Origin: Sarcocystis neurona
Lineage: Eukaryota > Apicomplexa > Conoidasida > Eucoccidiorida > Sarcocystidae
Direction of reading: 5' to 3'
NCBI GenBank assembly: GCA_000727475.1
Contig: KL647291.1
Coordinates: 906,325-970,324 of the forward strand
DNA: 64,000 nt
In this document: in pieces, positions 27,501 to 38,984 of the stretch
Layout: the number at the start of each line of letters is the position of its first letter
Numbering within the stretch: the stretch's first letter is position 1
The notes under the pieces: generated by a model
Told to the model about the DNA's origin: nothing
The model's database searches: none
Seen by the model: the letters and a program-made list of their open reading frames with translations, nothing else
Program-made: the position numbers and the translations under genes

Positions 27501-27790
27501 TAACATTGTCTTCTTCACCTCCGTCGTAGCGCAGCGCACAACGTGCCGCTCGAGGAAAACTCCTCCCACGGGAAGTTTCTTTTTCGGGGGCGCATATCGT
27601 CTTCCCACTCAAGAGCAGTCCTGTTTCCTGGTAAGGGAGTCCGCAAAAATTATACTGAGGCCTTCGGGGAAGACCGTGTAGTCCAAGAGCTTGTCCTGTG
27701 AAAACCTTTCCCTCTCGTCTGTCACAGGCGCCCATACGCCTGTATTGTCCTTTCACCTCCCCTCTTTACAGTTCCTAATCGTTGGACAAA
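21576..27790. other. Intergenic region between divergent NOP56 and PCNA
   Basis: This must hold the promoters of NOP56 (lower end) and PCNA (upper end), but I see no recognisable promoter motif. The first 400 bases beside NOP56 are purine-rich on the plus strand (C/T-rich in the transcript). No conserved gene is found. Overlapping open frames of 139-190 codons occupy both strands at 24,474-25,361, none with recognisable domains. A minus frame at 22,145-22,376 starts after an acceptor (ccgcctag) and reads RYLTRMTKEILHQC; it is not assigned. The 17-base string GGTGCCTTCACCCCCCT occurs at 26,951 and 27,150. A two-copy 48-base repeat lies at 23,505-23,595. Confidence 0.5.
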
Positions 27791-30700
27791 ATGTTGGAGG
27801 CGAAGCTGCAACACGCCAGCGTTCTGCGGCGCCTTTTCGAGTCTATCAAAGACATGGTAACTGACGTCAATCTCGAGTGCGACGAAACAGGACTTCGGTT
27901 GCAGGTACGGCACTGTTCACGACCCTCGATCTTCCGTCCCTCTACAGCACAGGCAAAGAGCACCATTCATTCCTCTTTTGCTGTCCTCCGTGCGGCACTG
28001 TAGATACCTCCGTTACCCACTTCCGGACGGTTGTGCTTCTACTTTTGTGCAGAGTTCGGAGTGGGTATTCCGCTTCGGAGTGTGAAGTTCACTGTGTATT
28101 TGGAGAGTGATTCTTGGGAATGTTCATTCAACACGGATTCGCTGGGGCACGCAACGGTGACGAATACACAGTCCTAAGCAGACAGTTGCTACCACGTTCA
28201 ATTACGAAAACCGGGCGCGACGCACCCTTCTCAGCGTCGAGTCTACTCGAATTTACACTGATGTGGTGAAGCATGTAACACACCCCATAGTACTGAGACA
28301 CTGCTGCATGTGGATAACGGCTGCTGGATGTAAGGGGAGTTTTTTTTGAGAGTGGTCGTGACTGTGCAACACTTGTATTTAAAGTGCATCGTTTATCAAA
28401 ACCTCCCTCCAAAGCTCACTTTTCTGCACGTGCTTCATGTTACAGCACAAGTTTAAGTCTGGTGAAGTCAGGCTTTTTCTTCTTGTGGTGTCTCTCCTGC
28501 CACAATAAATAGATACCTTTTTTCCGTCTTATCTTCTCAGTATACATCAAAGTGCGTGTTTTCATTTTTGGTTTGTGTAGTTGTCTATACGGTAGTATGA
28601 TTTGTGCGCTCGCACGGTGACGTGTTAGCTGTGTACCTGCGAAACACTGCTGCATGTGAATACACGTTTGTGCGCACATTGCCCCTCATCCAGAGAAGGC
28701 AGGCAGGACGATATTATTCAAAAGACGACCTTCACATAAGAAGGTAGACTCATTCTGCATAGCTCTCCCGACCTGTCTTTCGTTCGCCTCCTCCTACAGT
28801 ATGCGCACGTGTGAACCTCTGTACGTCCCACGCGTACGCCGTCTTGAACGTGACAACATGAAGAATTCCACGCTTTTCTTTTCGGCAGCTTCTGTATTTT
28901 ATCAACAGAGCATTGCTATTTGCCTTCTTCCGAAATTCCAAGAGGCTCGACACACCGTGCCTTTCATATTCAGTCATTTTATATGCCCTGCTTTCTCCGT
29001 TGCTGACGAGTGTCGAAAAAGCACAGCTTCTTTCTTCTTCACCTCTTACTCTGCTCCACTGAATGTCTGATGACGAGACAGTTTCTTCTCCGGTTTTTGT
29101 CGCCCCGTTTCTTCCCTTCTTTCTCAGGCTATGGACCAGTCCCACGTTGCCCTTGTGGCCTTGAAGCTGGACGACGTGGGTTTTGTGCATTTCCGCTGCG
29201 ACAGAGAGAGATCCCTCGGCTTGAACTTACCTTCTGTCTGTAAAGTTTTTAAACTCTGCAATCCTAACGACTCCTGCAACATTCAAAATGAAGAAGACTC
29301 GGAGTCTGTCATGTTCATTTTCGAAAACGAAGGTCAGCTGCAGCAGCAACAGAAGCAGCAGTAACGGGTGCACCAGCAACACAAGCGGCAGCAATAGGGA
29401 AAACACGTTTACTGGGGCAGGAGCAATGTAAGCGGCAACAACAAACGCAGCAGCAACAAACTTGGAAACAAGAGAAGCACCGGCACCAGTTAGGGCATGA
29501 CACTCAGTAACGGCAGCGTCACGTCGCCCCATATTGTTAAAAGAAAAGGTAGCAGCAAAGGCAGTGAGGAGAAGAGAGGTGGCAGCTCCTGCTGCAGTAC
29601 CAAAGCGAAAAAGATTGGTGTGAGGGCATCAAAATTGCGAGGACGATGAAGACCGCAACGACCGGCACAACAGAAGCAGCAACACTGCCGTAGAAGCAAG
29701 AAGAAATTATTAATAGATGTCAGTGCTCTAGAGTCGCGTGGTGCTGCTGGTATCGAGACAACAGCTGTGCTCTATCTTTTCTCGCAGGAGGTGAGAGTGT
29801 TAAGCAGATTTTTCTTCTGCGTAATCGTGTCGTAGCGGCATTTGAGGGGTGTACGTATACTCCGAGAATACTGCATCTATAAAGCGCAGTGTTCCGCCTC
29901 AGGAAAAAAATGGAGCTTGCTGACTGCCGCAGTTTTTCTACGAAAGAGGGAAGGTCTTTCTTAACGGATAAGCGGGAGACGTGGGAGACAACGACCCGAA
30001 GCGAAACGGCTTAGAGTATCTTCGATCGCAGCTGTTGTTCGTTCTACTGTTTTTGTTGTTGCGAACATATACATGTGTGCACACGTGCGTGTAAGGAAGT
30101 GCACTTGCGCATTCGTCTATATCTGTTTATCTCTTTAAAACGAGCCTGTAGCTACCAATACGAATCTACACACACCCGCATATCTACGTGTGGCTTCCAC
30201 GTACATGCAGATACAAAGAGAGAGAGCAAGAACGGAAGCAAGAAAAAGCGGAGCTTCTGGATCTGTATATAAGTGTCTTTTCACAAGGCGGGCAGAGGTG
30301 TTCACTCACGTGGCCTTTCTTCGCTGTTCGTTGGCGGGGCTCGTAGACTGTCATCAGAACCCACACACAGACGCGCCTGCGCAGACAGCACGGGGACACA
30401 CATTTCCTGCGTTTTTCCTTCTTTTAAGCATTCTGCGTCCTCTCTTTGGTATACCCTCTCTTACGCGTACACCCACGTGCGCCGTTTCGTTCTGCCTGTG
30501 TCAGTTTCCTCCCTCTCCGGTGTCTACATTTCTGTGTAGCATCTGAGTCTGCTTCTACCTATACGTGTGTAGATGTGTATCTGCGTGACTGTGTGGAGGT
30601 GTAGAGAAGAGGGAAGATCATCCCCCTGCGAGCTGATCGAATCTGTCGTCGATCTCTGCGAGCTAGTCTTCCTTTTATTCTTCGACGTCGTCATTTTCTG

Positions 30701-33175
30701 TTGGATCCAGTTCCCTCTGCTGCAACAGCAGGCTGCGGGTCGCTCAAGTTTGGATGCGATGACGAGGCATCGTCGTCGACTCTTGTTCCTGCCACTGTGC
30801 CCCTCAGATGTAGACGCACACACACAGGACCGCATACATGTTAAAATATCTGCAGTGATTCGCATTCTGCTTCGCCAGTCTATACGACTCTAGGCTCTGC
30901 ACCCCCACCGCATGTTCACAATATGGACGAATATGCTGTGTGTGGGGCCGTTTCCTGTTCTGCCTCTTTCTCCGTCCCACGAATGACTTATACATATATA
31001 CAGTGCGGCGTCGTCGTCGCGGGTGGTTGTTTTCTGGGTGCCTTTCCACTGCGCTTCCCTCGCGCACTACCGTTGCGTGTGGTCTCTGAAAATTGCGTTG
31101 TTTCGCTGTCCCTGTCTCTTTGCCGCCGGCTTCTTTCTGTGCAGCAGACGAGCGGTTGTCAAGCTTCAGTCTGCGACTCATGGCTATTGATCAGGACGCG
31201 CTGCAGGTGCCGGACGACCCGGGGCGCAGCGACGTGGTGGTCAAAATGAGCGCAAAAGACTTCGCCAATACGATAAGGACGATGGGAGAATTCAGCGACA
31301 GTGTTCGTATCGAAGTCGACAAGTTGGGAGTGAAATTCGTTACGCAGGGCGACCTCGGGTTGGGAGAGGTTCTCATGAAGCCCAAGCCTTTCTCTTCTGA
31401 AGAGGGCGGTGTTGAAATACAGGTGTGACGAAGAAGACGAAGCGAGGGCCACCACCAACGTCTCTCTGTACAGGGATATGGAGGCACATGCACACACACT
31501 TGTGTGGCTATCTTTGTGTGGCTGGGTATCTGCGTCAATATCTGGGTATCTGCGTATCTACCTGGAACAGACGACGTACATCCCACCACACATATATAGA
31601 TACACATCTATATGTGGATGTACGGGTCCTTTTTCATTTCTTCTACGTAGCTATAGACACGCGTGTATATGTTAACAGATCTGTGTGTATGGGGCACGGG
31701 AGAAACGCGTTGTCTGTATTCGTACACGCATACATATATATATATATATATGCAAGTGTCTATTTTACGCACATCTGTGTGTAGCAAATGCACCTCCCCA
31801 CACATTTATTTATTATATATTTCTATATATATAGTCATCGTCAGAGACGACTTGGGGTGTTGAAGCAGAGTAGTGGGCTGGTTTGAAGAGAAGCTTGTAG
31901 CATACAGCCGACACAGATGGACACCTATTTATGAATACAGTCAACTCAGGCGTAACGGCTTACGTTGCCAGCCGAGTGTTCCACATGTTTGTCTACATGT
32001 GTGCACCGCAGAATTTTCGTTCTGTCCTTATCCCTCGTTCTTTGCATGCCTTCTCTGTGTTTCCTCCCCCTTCGTCTGTTTCTTTGCTTTGTTCACACTT
32101 CTTTTCTGGCGTACAAGTGCGAAGCAAAAGCTTGTGCGGTTTTTTTCTCGCTCGCGTTGTTCGCATACCTTCGTCGATCTACGTTCCTTCTCTTTCTGTC
32201 CTTCTTTCTGACATGCGAGGACAGTCTGCCGTGCATGCGGGATGCGATGACACATGCTCCTTGCGCGTCCTGCTGCCGCTGCTGCTGCGTTTTTTTCCTC
32301 TGCACACGTCTTGGTGCGCGTGTGCTGCTACTCCTGCTGGCCGCCGCATTGCTGCTGCTGTTGCTGCATCTGTCGCCGTCGTTGCCTCACACGGCTCCTG
32401 AAGACGTCTCCTCCTAGTTTTCCGCTGCTGCCGTTGCTCTTCGAGAAACGTTTGCTTATAACTCTCTTCGCCAGTGCTGGCTGCTCTTGGTCTATAGCTT
32501 CTTGTCATGCATGTGCGCAGCGACTGCTTCCGCGTCTGTGCTTTGCTGCGGCCGGTGACAGTTATATGCTCTGGCCACCTACCTTGCTGCCCACGTCTTT
32601 TCTATTTTCCCGGCGTCCGGTCCTGCCCTCGCTGCTGCTGCTGTGCAGCTGGTTGCGACAGGTGAATGTCTGCGGCTTTTCTTTGGGCTGTGCATGCTGC
32701 TACTGCGGCTGCGGCTTCGTTCGTGTGCCTGCAGGTGAATTCCCCAGTATCTCAGACATACGCAGTAAAATATTTGAACCACTTCGCCAAAGCAGCTTCG
32801 CTAAGCAACTGGGTCACACTCTGTTTGTCGGACCAGAATCCCATAGAAGTGCGTTTTGACATTTTGGAGCCGACTGCTGGAGCTGCCGGTGGCAGCGGTA
32901 GCAGCTCAGCAGGCGGCGGAGGAGACTCAGGCGGGGCAGGAGGCGATGACGAACAGCAGGGAGGAGAGCGTGCCGCAGGGAGCGGCAGCAGCAGCAGCAG
33001 GCAACGAAGCAGCAGGGCAGCAGCAGATATGCAAGCTGCCTCCCGCGCAAAGATTGGCCATGTAAAGTTTTTTCTAGCACCGAAAATGGACGAAGACGAG
33101 CTGCAAGACGCTGCAGCTGCTGCTCAGGGAGGAGGGGAGGACATGAACAGCCACGAGCCGATGATGGACGACTAA
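27791..33175 (+). CDS. PCNA: Proliferating cell nuclear antigen, DNA sliding clamp (4 exons)
   Basis: Exons are 27,791-27,904, 29,128-29,332, 31,145-31,422 and 32,735-33,175, all GT-AG and in phase; product 345 aa against about 260 in most eukaryotes. PCNA is the trimeric ring that tethers replicative polymerases and repair factors to DNA in the nucleus. Domain 1 begins MLEAKLQHASVLRRLFES and continues AMDQSHVALVALKL (39-52) and FRCDRERSLGLNL. The inter-domain segment runs FSLRLMAIDQDALQVPDD. Domain 2 has VVVKMSAKDFANTIR and VKFVTQGDLGLGE. The C-terminal strand IGHVKFFLAPK (306-316) keeps the APK that docks PIP-box partners. The extra length is a Gly/Ser/Ala/Gln insertion at about 245-305, in the turn before that strand, plus a 29-residue acidic/Ala tail. 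The start is set by family alignment, with A at -3. Apicomplexans may carry two PCNA paralogues; I cannot say which this is. Confidence 0.96.
29338..29500 (+). repeat. CAG-rich block in PCNA intron 2
   Basis: Interrupted CAG/CAA/GCA triplets start six bases after the donor of exon 2, so the 5' end of the intron is itself repeat DNA in the CAG sense. Confidence 0.8.
32886..33030 (+). repeat. CAG/GGC triplet block coding for the PCNA insertion
   Basis: In-frame GCAGC/GGCGG/CAGCAG triplets encode the Gly-, Ser-, Ala- and Gln-rich insertion. The block is flanked by coding sequence of ordinary composition. The reading frame stays open through it and the exon has no internal stop. Confidence 0.85.
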
Positions 33176-33179
33176 GCAC

Positions 33180-34190
33180 AAGAAGCGGCGTGCTGCAAGG
33201 AGTTTGCTAAGAGAGAACCAGCAGCACAGCACAAGCAAGAGCAGCGGCACACCACCGCACAACAGGCGGCGAGTATCGCAGGAGCAGCAACTGCGGCGGA
33301 AGTGCCGCAAAGCAGAGGCGGCACTGGCAGAAGAAAGAAGCCGGGGGGCCAACGAGGAGGAGAGACTTTCCTTTTTCAAAGTCGGGTGGCACAGAGACAA
33401 GCAGCTGCAGAGGACAGAAGATAAAGGAGTAGACGCAGCAGCAGAATCAGCGAGGAATGGGCAGGGAGAAAAGAAGCAACAGCAAGAACACGAAAAAGAA
33501 GCAGCAGCCGCAGCAAAGGCAGGGGTGCTGGCGTGAGCAGCAGTGGTTCGAGAGAGGTTGCAAAATGACTTGAAAGCTGCAGCCGCAGAGACCAGGAAGA
33601 ACAAAAATGCAGAGGCAGAAAGGCATAGAAAAGGAGGAAAACGAAAGAGCCAGCAGGCGTGTGCGTGCCTGAGGAGTGAGAAGGAAGAAGCTGCTTCAAT
33701 ACATGAAGGAGAAGATCCTGTACATGAGAAGGAGGGAAGGAGTAAGACGGAAATCAGCAGCAGTTCTGGGCTGCAGAAGCACCAGCAGCAACGGCAGCAG
33801 GAGCACGAGCGGGAGCAGCAAAGCAGCAGACGTCGGAGGAGCAGTGACATTACCAGCAACAGGAGAGAGATACACATATTCATATATGTATGAATATACA
33901 TATATGTGTATATATATATGTATCTGTCTCCTGCACAAAGGGACCACAGAAGTCAAAAAACCCGGCAGCTCAGGAAAAGGAAAGACGCAAGCAGCAGTTG
34001 CAGGAAGAGGAGATTCTACGGGGAGCAGCAGGACAAGAGCAGCAGCAGCGTCCTGCTGCTGGTGTCGAGAAGAGCAGCGGCAGCAGTGCGAGGAACGCGA
34101 CAGCAGCAACAGAATGGGAAGCAAAAGAGAGGCAGCAGGAGCAGCAGCAGCGGCAGTACCCACATCGGTAGGCAAGGGGTGCTAGCAGCA
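33180..34190 (+). repeat. CAG-sense triplet block 3' of PCNA
   Basis: About 1 kb of interrupted CAG/GCA/AGC and GAA/AGA triplets starts at the PCNA stop codon. It is broken at 33,870-33,925 by a TA microsatellite. It may be PCNA 3' UTR, or exons or introns of a following gene. Confidence 0.75.
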
Positions 34191-34238
34191 CTGTGAGAGA
34201 CGTACGTTTTCTTTATTTCTATACATACGTAATTGCAG

Positions 34239-34568
34239 AGGCTTGTGGACATGTACCAACGTGTGAGTCTCCTGAGTAAACGGGCCGTGCAGCAGGAGCA
34301 ACAGCAGGGGGAGCACCACACCGTAAATGTATTTATACGTGCGTGCGTGTCTTTATATGGACGCATGCACACTTGTGTTTATAGATCTGTACTTTTTGCG
34401 CGCGTCTCGATACGTATATGTGCGTACCTATGCGTGCGCATATATATACACGTGCGTGCGTGTGCTCGAATATGCGTGCGTGCATGTTTTAATCGCCGCT
34501 TGACGGATTCTCTGTGAAAGGGTCCAACGAAAAAAGCGAAGGAGCAGGGGAGGCTGGAGCAAGCGTGA
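34239..34568 (+). CDS. Possible last two exons of an unassigned plus-strand gene
   Basis: After the acceptor attgcag an open 84-base stretch (34,239-34,322) reads RLVDMYQRVSLLSKRAVQQ and ends at GTAAAT in phase 0. The next acceptor (tgaaag) opens a phase-0 stretch from 34,521 to a TGA at 34,566-34,568 reading GPTKKAKEQGRLEQA. The product would be a charged, helix-prone C-terminus. A perfect GTGAGT donor inside the first piece offers another splice. Upstream charged coiled-coil-like frames at 33,204-33,893 could belong to the same gene but lie in repeat DNA. No family is recognised. Confidence 0.22.
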
Positions 34569-35219
34569 CGCTGTTGCAGCCGCGCCGATTCGAAGTGATT
34601 CTGCCTTCCGAAGTCACTAATGAAAATCCCTAGGAGTACGCAAAGCAGCATCAACGCTTGCTTTTCTGTACACACACGCCTCCGGCTAGATTACGAGACA
34701 CCACGTCCGTGGACGTTGCGTCTGGTGAAGGCGCAGTACTTGCGGGCCTTCCACAATTGCTGTTGCCGCCTATCTCTGCAACAGCAGAAGCAACTACAGA
34801 TACTTTTTCAGTCTGCTGCGGCGTCGGCAGAAGGCACCTGCACGAACAAGGCGGCAGCGATATCAAAGGCAGCCGCGAAAAGCCTACCAGCAACAATGTA
34901 CGCATATGGTACACAGGCGCGCAAATTTTGGTGGTCCACACATTCTTGCGTATGTGCACACCTACGTGTACAGCTATGTCCACATATGTATGTATATGTG
35001 TACACTTACTTATACACAAGAGTCGCGCCAGCAGCACGTGTATCCACATACATGTATACTGCAGTAAGTGAGAAGCACACACACACGTATGTATATACAA
35101 GTAGTTATGCGTCCCAGTGTACACAGCGCAAAAATATCAACTACTCGAAAGAACAGCTGCAAATACGGATGATATACCTACGGCGCAGCAACGCTGACTG
35201 AGGCAGCGGCATAGCTCGC

Positions 35220-35915
35220 GAAACACCGCACGCAGAAGAGCAGCACATTAGGAGCTGCTGAATCGCAGCAGCGGCAGAATGCAGGCAAGAGACCCTGGAG
35301 CCCTTAGGCCGTGTTGGACATGCTGCAGACAGCAGCAGTGGGAGGCACAGCGGCCAGAACAGAGGCCGAGGTGTACTCGTTCTGTTAACTACGTAGCAAC
35401 GTCTACACTCATACACACAGGTGCACGTAACGCCCTCGCCCCGCAGGCTGCTGGAATAAGTAGTGCTCGTCCAAGTAGACAGAAGGGATTGCGGAACGCA
35501 TGCATGCGTCTGGGGTCCGGAGCACGAAGAGAGTCAGCACCAGCAGGCGCTGCAGTGGCAGCAGCAGAGAAAACACCTACAGCACCGCGGGGCAGCGAGA
35601 AGCAGCCCGGTGGCCGGAGATGCAGCAGCGAGAGCAGCCCAACGTAACATGCCGGCAGTGGACAGCGGGCAACAGGAGAGAGTCGCGCCAACAGCAGCGG
35701 CGGTACAAGCGGGTACAAAGCGTAGCAGCCAGGGCGGCAGCAGCAGCCGCGACGGTGGCAGCAGTGATCAGGGGACCAGCGACTCGAACAGCAGCAACAC
35801 CCAGCAGCAGCAGTCCGTGCGACAGCTGCAGCACCAACCGCAGCGGCTGCGGGCGTCGCAGCAGCAGCAAAAGCAGCGTGCCGAGTCACTTCTGCCGGTG
35901 CATGCCGCGAGGCAT
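35220..35915 (+). repeat. CAG-sense triplet block
   Basis: Interrupted CAG/GCA/AGC triplets over about 700 bases. The frame ending at 35,939 reads as a Ser/Gln-rich stretch, the other two as Ala/Thr- and Arg/Ser-rich. Coding status is undecided. Confidence 0.75.
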
Positions 35916-38313
35916 CAGCGGCTGCAGACGTCGCCATGACAAATGTGTGGAGTGTTTCTACCAATTCTATGCCTCGGAGGATGCGGCAGCAGAAGGCGCG
36001 GCCTTCTTTACCACCAGCGCTGCGCCAGTACGTCGCAGTGCAGCTGCCGCTTTGTGACGTTTCGGAAATGGCATGCAAAATGCATGCACACTTACCACAC
36101 ATGCATCTCCCATCATGGGAGGCGGAAAACAATAATTAGGAAGAAAGAATGGTCTGTATCTGGTACTCTTTGTCCAGCGGATTTGCGCTGTATTAGAGTT
36201 TCGCTCAAAAGCACTACAAAGAGCTCCCTGTAATGAAGGGAGCAGCAATAGCAGCAGCAGGTGCACCGCTCAGAGAAAGTTACCACGCGGCCGCACCTTA
36301 TGCTTTTCTTCTCCGTTGCACTTTTATCCGGTGGTCTCTCATTTCTCTCCTCTGTTCATCTTTTTAACTGTGTCTTCCTTATTAAAAGACAGCTCCGCTC
36401 TTTATACGCGGTAAGAAAGGACAACCTCCTGCAGTTGTTCGTACGAGGCAGTGTGCATGAAAAGGGACCAGCTGGTCTGGCGGACGTGCGCATGCATCCC
36501 ACAAATACCACCCGTTCGTAATGGAAAGCACAAAACCCCGAAATACGGGTGCGACAACAAAAAACGATACAGCTTTACGCGTGCACAAACTCAGAACAAG
36601 TGAACACATATTTACTGCTTCCACATACACATCTGCGAAGCAGGAGAAATGCAGACCCCCACGCTCACGTTTGTGTAGTCTCTCCGGACGGATATGTGTG
36701 GACGAGCCCGCAGATACTTGGACTTGCGAGAACTACTATATTTTTTTCGGGGGCAGCTACACGATGTACCTATACAAATGCGATACAACACACATTATAT
36801 GCAAGACTAACACCAGTATGGCTCTTTGTATAACGACTGTCCTGCGTGCAGCATCAGCAGCCGTGTTCCCCCCTCTGTATGTACCTCTGTAGGAATAGTT
36901 GTTCTATAACGAGCAGCAGCGGCAGCAGGAGAAATCAACACGTTACCAGGACAAAAGTTTCCCTTCTCCTACCGGGAGCAACGTGGGCTGCAAAGCACAG
37001 CCACGCTTAAGAGTCGACACGTAGGCACACATGCCTACACGTGCTCACCTACATATACGGATAAGTAGGTGTGCACATACATATATACATGTATACGTAG
37101 AAAGTTATCTGTATATACGTACAGGCACGAATACAAACATTTGGTACAAGTAACAAGGCCCAGTAAGTATGTCGCCAGTAATCAGTAATTAGTGGAAGAG
37201 AAGGGGAGGGCATTTAGGTGTAGTGCTACCGGTGTATACACACGCGTGTATATCAGCAGACGAGAGTAAAACGAACCTCTGGTTGATCAACCGAGGCTAC
37301 AGATGATCATGTGTCCACATATAGAGACAAGTCCGTAGAACCCTACACCCCGAGACATATACATATATATATGTATATGTATGTACCTATAAATACACAT
37401 ATACCATCATGCATGTGTATACATATATATACATACGTAGAAGTTTACACAGTCAGCCCCACACACAGACAGACTCACATATTTATCTCTATAGAGGAAA
37501 GTATATACGAATGTGTACGTGTGCGAAGAGAAGCTCGAACGCTCGTACAATAGCAAGCAGAGACGTATCCGAAGACGAGAAAGCTGCTGGCGTCTCTGTA
37601 CTATGGCGGTCTCCTCGTGAAAAGTACGTATGTGTCCACATACTTGTACGCATCCACATATATCTGAAACTAAGTAAACTTCCATACAGTCTCCTCCTTG
37701 AACAAAACAACAGCGGTACCCCTTCCTTCACGATTATAAGTGTGCGACATAATATGTCAATATACACACATGTTTATACATGCATATATTTACGTGTATA
37801 TGTAAATGTCCACGTACATATACAAAACAGAGATATATACACAGGCAGACATACATGTACATATCTGTGGCACACTGCTGCACCACAGCGATTCTTCGGT
37901 CAACGTTCTCAGGCGGTGTCTCTCTCTATACACACACACATATATGCACATGTATTGTATTTACGAACAAACCTGTACGCACATGCAAATATATGTGCGG
38001 TACGTATCTAGGTTTGTACACATGTATACTATACAGAACTTCCCTCTTAGGCGGAAGGCTAGATCTACCTCTCTCTGCAGACCCCTATATCCGTACCTAC
38101 GCCTACGTATACAAAAATGTAACTCGTCACAACTATGTATACAGAGATCCACGCACACAAACACACACATACTCAATATACACAATATATATATATACAT
38201 ATGTGACCGCTGCGCAGGCAGTAAGAAGGCAAGAAAATTGCCCCATCGCAGAAGTTCAGACGAAGCGGCGGGAGGTGCGGCTCCCTCTCCTGCTGCTGTC
38301 GCTGCGATCCGCA

Positions 38314-38953
38314 TTACAAGTCTTCTTGGAGGTGCGCCGGTGCAGCTCCTTCAGCAGCAGCAACAGCGCCAGCAGCAGCGGCATCAGCGCCAGCAGCAAC
38401 AACATCAGTGCCAGCAGCAGCTGCATCAGCGCCAGCAGCAGCAGCCGCGCGTGCTTCTTCTGCCCGAAACTTCTCCAGCAGTCTCCTCTCGATGCCCTCC
38501 AGTGCAAAGTCATGCGTCTGCATGCGGCGTACGTACACCGGAAAGCACAACAATCTTCTTCGCAGTGCCACCAGACGTTCGTACACTATTTCAACCATAT
38601 CGACACATTTCCACGCATCTACCAAGTCGTCACTCTCTTACTGGAAATTTAAGGAAACAGCGTACGATAAACAAGAAAGTCGAAGAAACCTAGAACCACA
38701 GGACCAGCAAAGAAGTACAAAGGAAAGCTCGTAGTAAATGTATCTCTACCGCATCAACGTACACGTGTACGTGCAGCACATGTCACAAGAAGATATACAC
38801 ACACACACACATACATACGTGCTGATGCATGCGCCTCGAGCAGCAAAGAGAGAGCCTCTTTCACTCGCAATATGACAGTACACCGGTATGTTATCCGCAG
38901 ACATATACGTAGACACATCTCTACGATACCGACGAGCCTACTCATATTCACAC

Positions 38954-38984
<31 letters not shown>

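Larger units (their letters stand above)
33176..38313. other. Region between the convergent 3' ends of PCNA and EMC3
   Basis: From 33,180 to 34,190 and from 35,220 to 35,915 the plus strand is dense in CAG triplets, giving long Gln/Ala/Ser/Arg frames on plus and Leu/Cys frames on minus that cannot be trusted. Between them lie exon-like pieces, including the pair at 34,239-34,568. Another is a plus frame from 34,695 (after the acceptor ggctag) containing ETPRPWTLRLVKAQYLRAF and ending at a GTACGC near 34,898. At 35,885-36,057 a plus frame contains two CxxC-like pairs and ends in polyalanine. I could not join these into one gene. From 37,020 the DNA is TA/CA microsatellite. Confidence 0.45.

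Noticed and set aside
28750..29190. 146-codon minus-strand frame opposite PCNA exon 2
   Set aside because: It overlaps PCNA intron 1 and exon 2 in antisense and is a shadow of the conserved exon.
35500..36057. Zinc-finger-like frame with CxxC pairs
   Set aside because: The cysteines are few and irregular, most of the frame is CAG repeat, and no known finger spacing is met. It is kept only as an unassigned piece.
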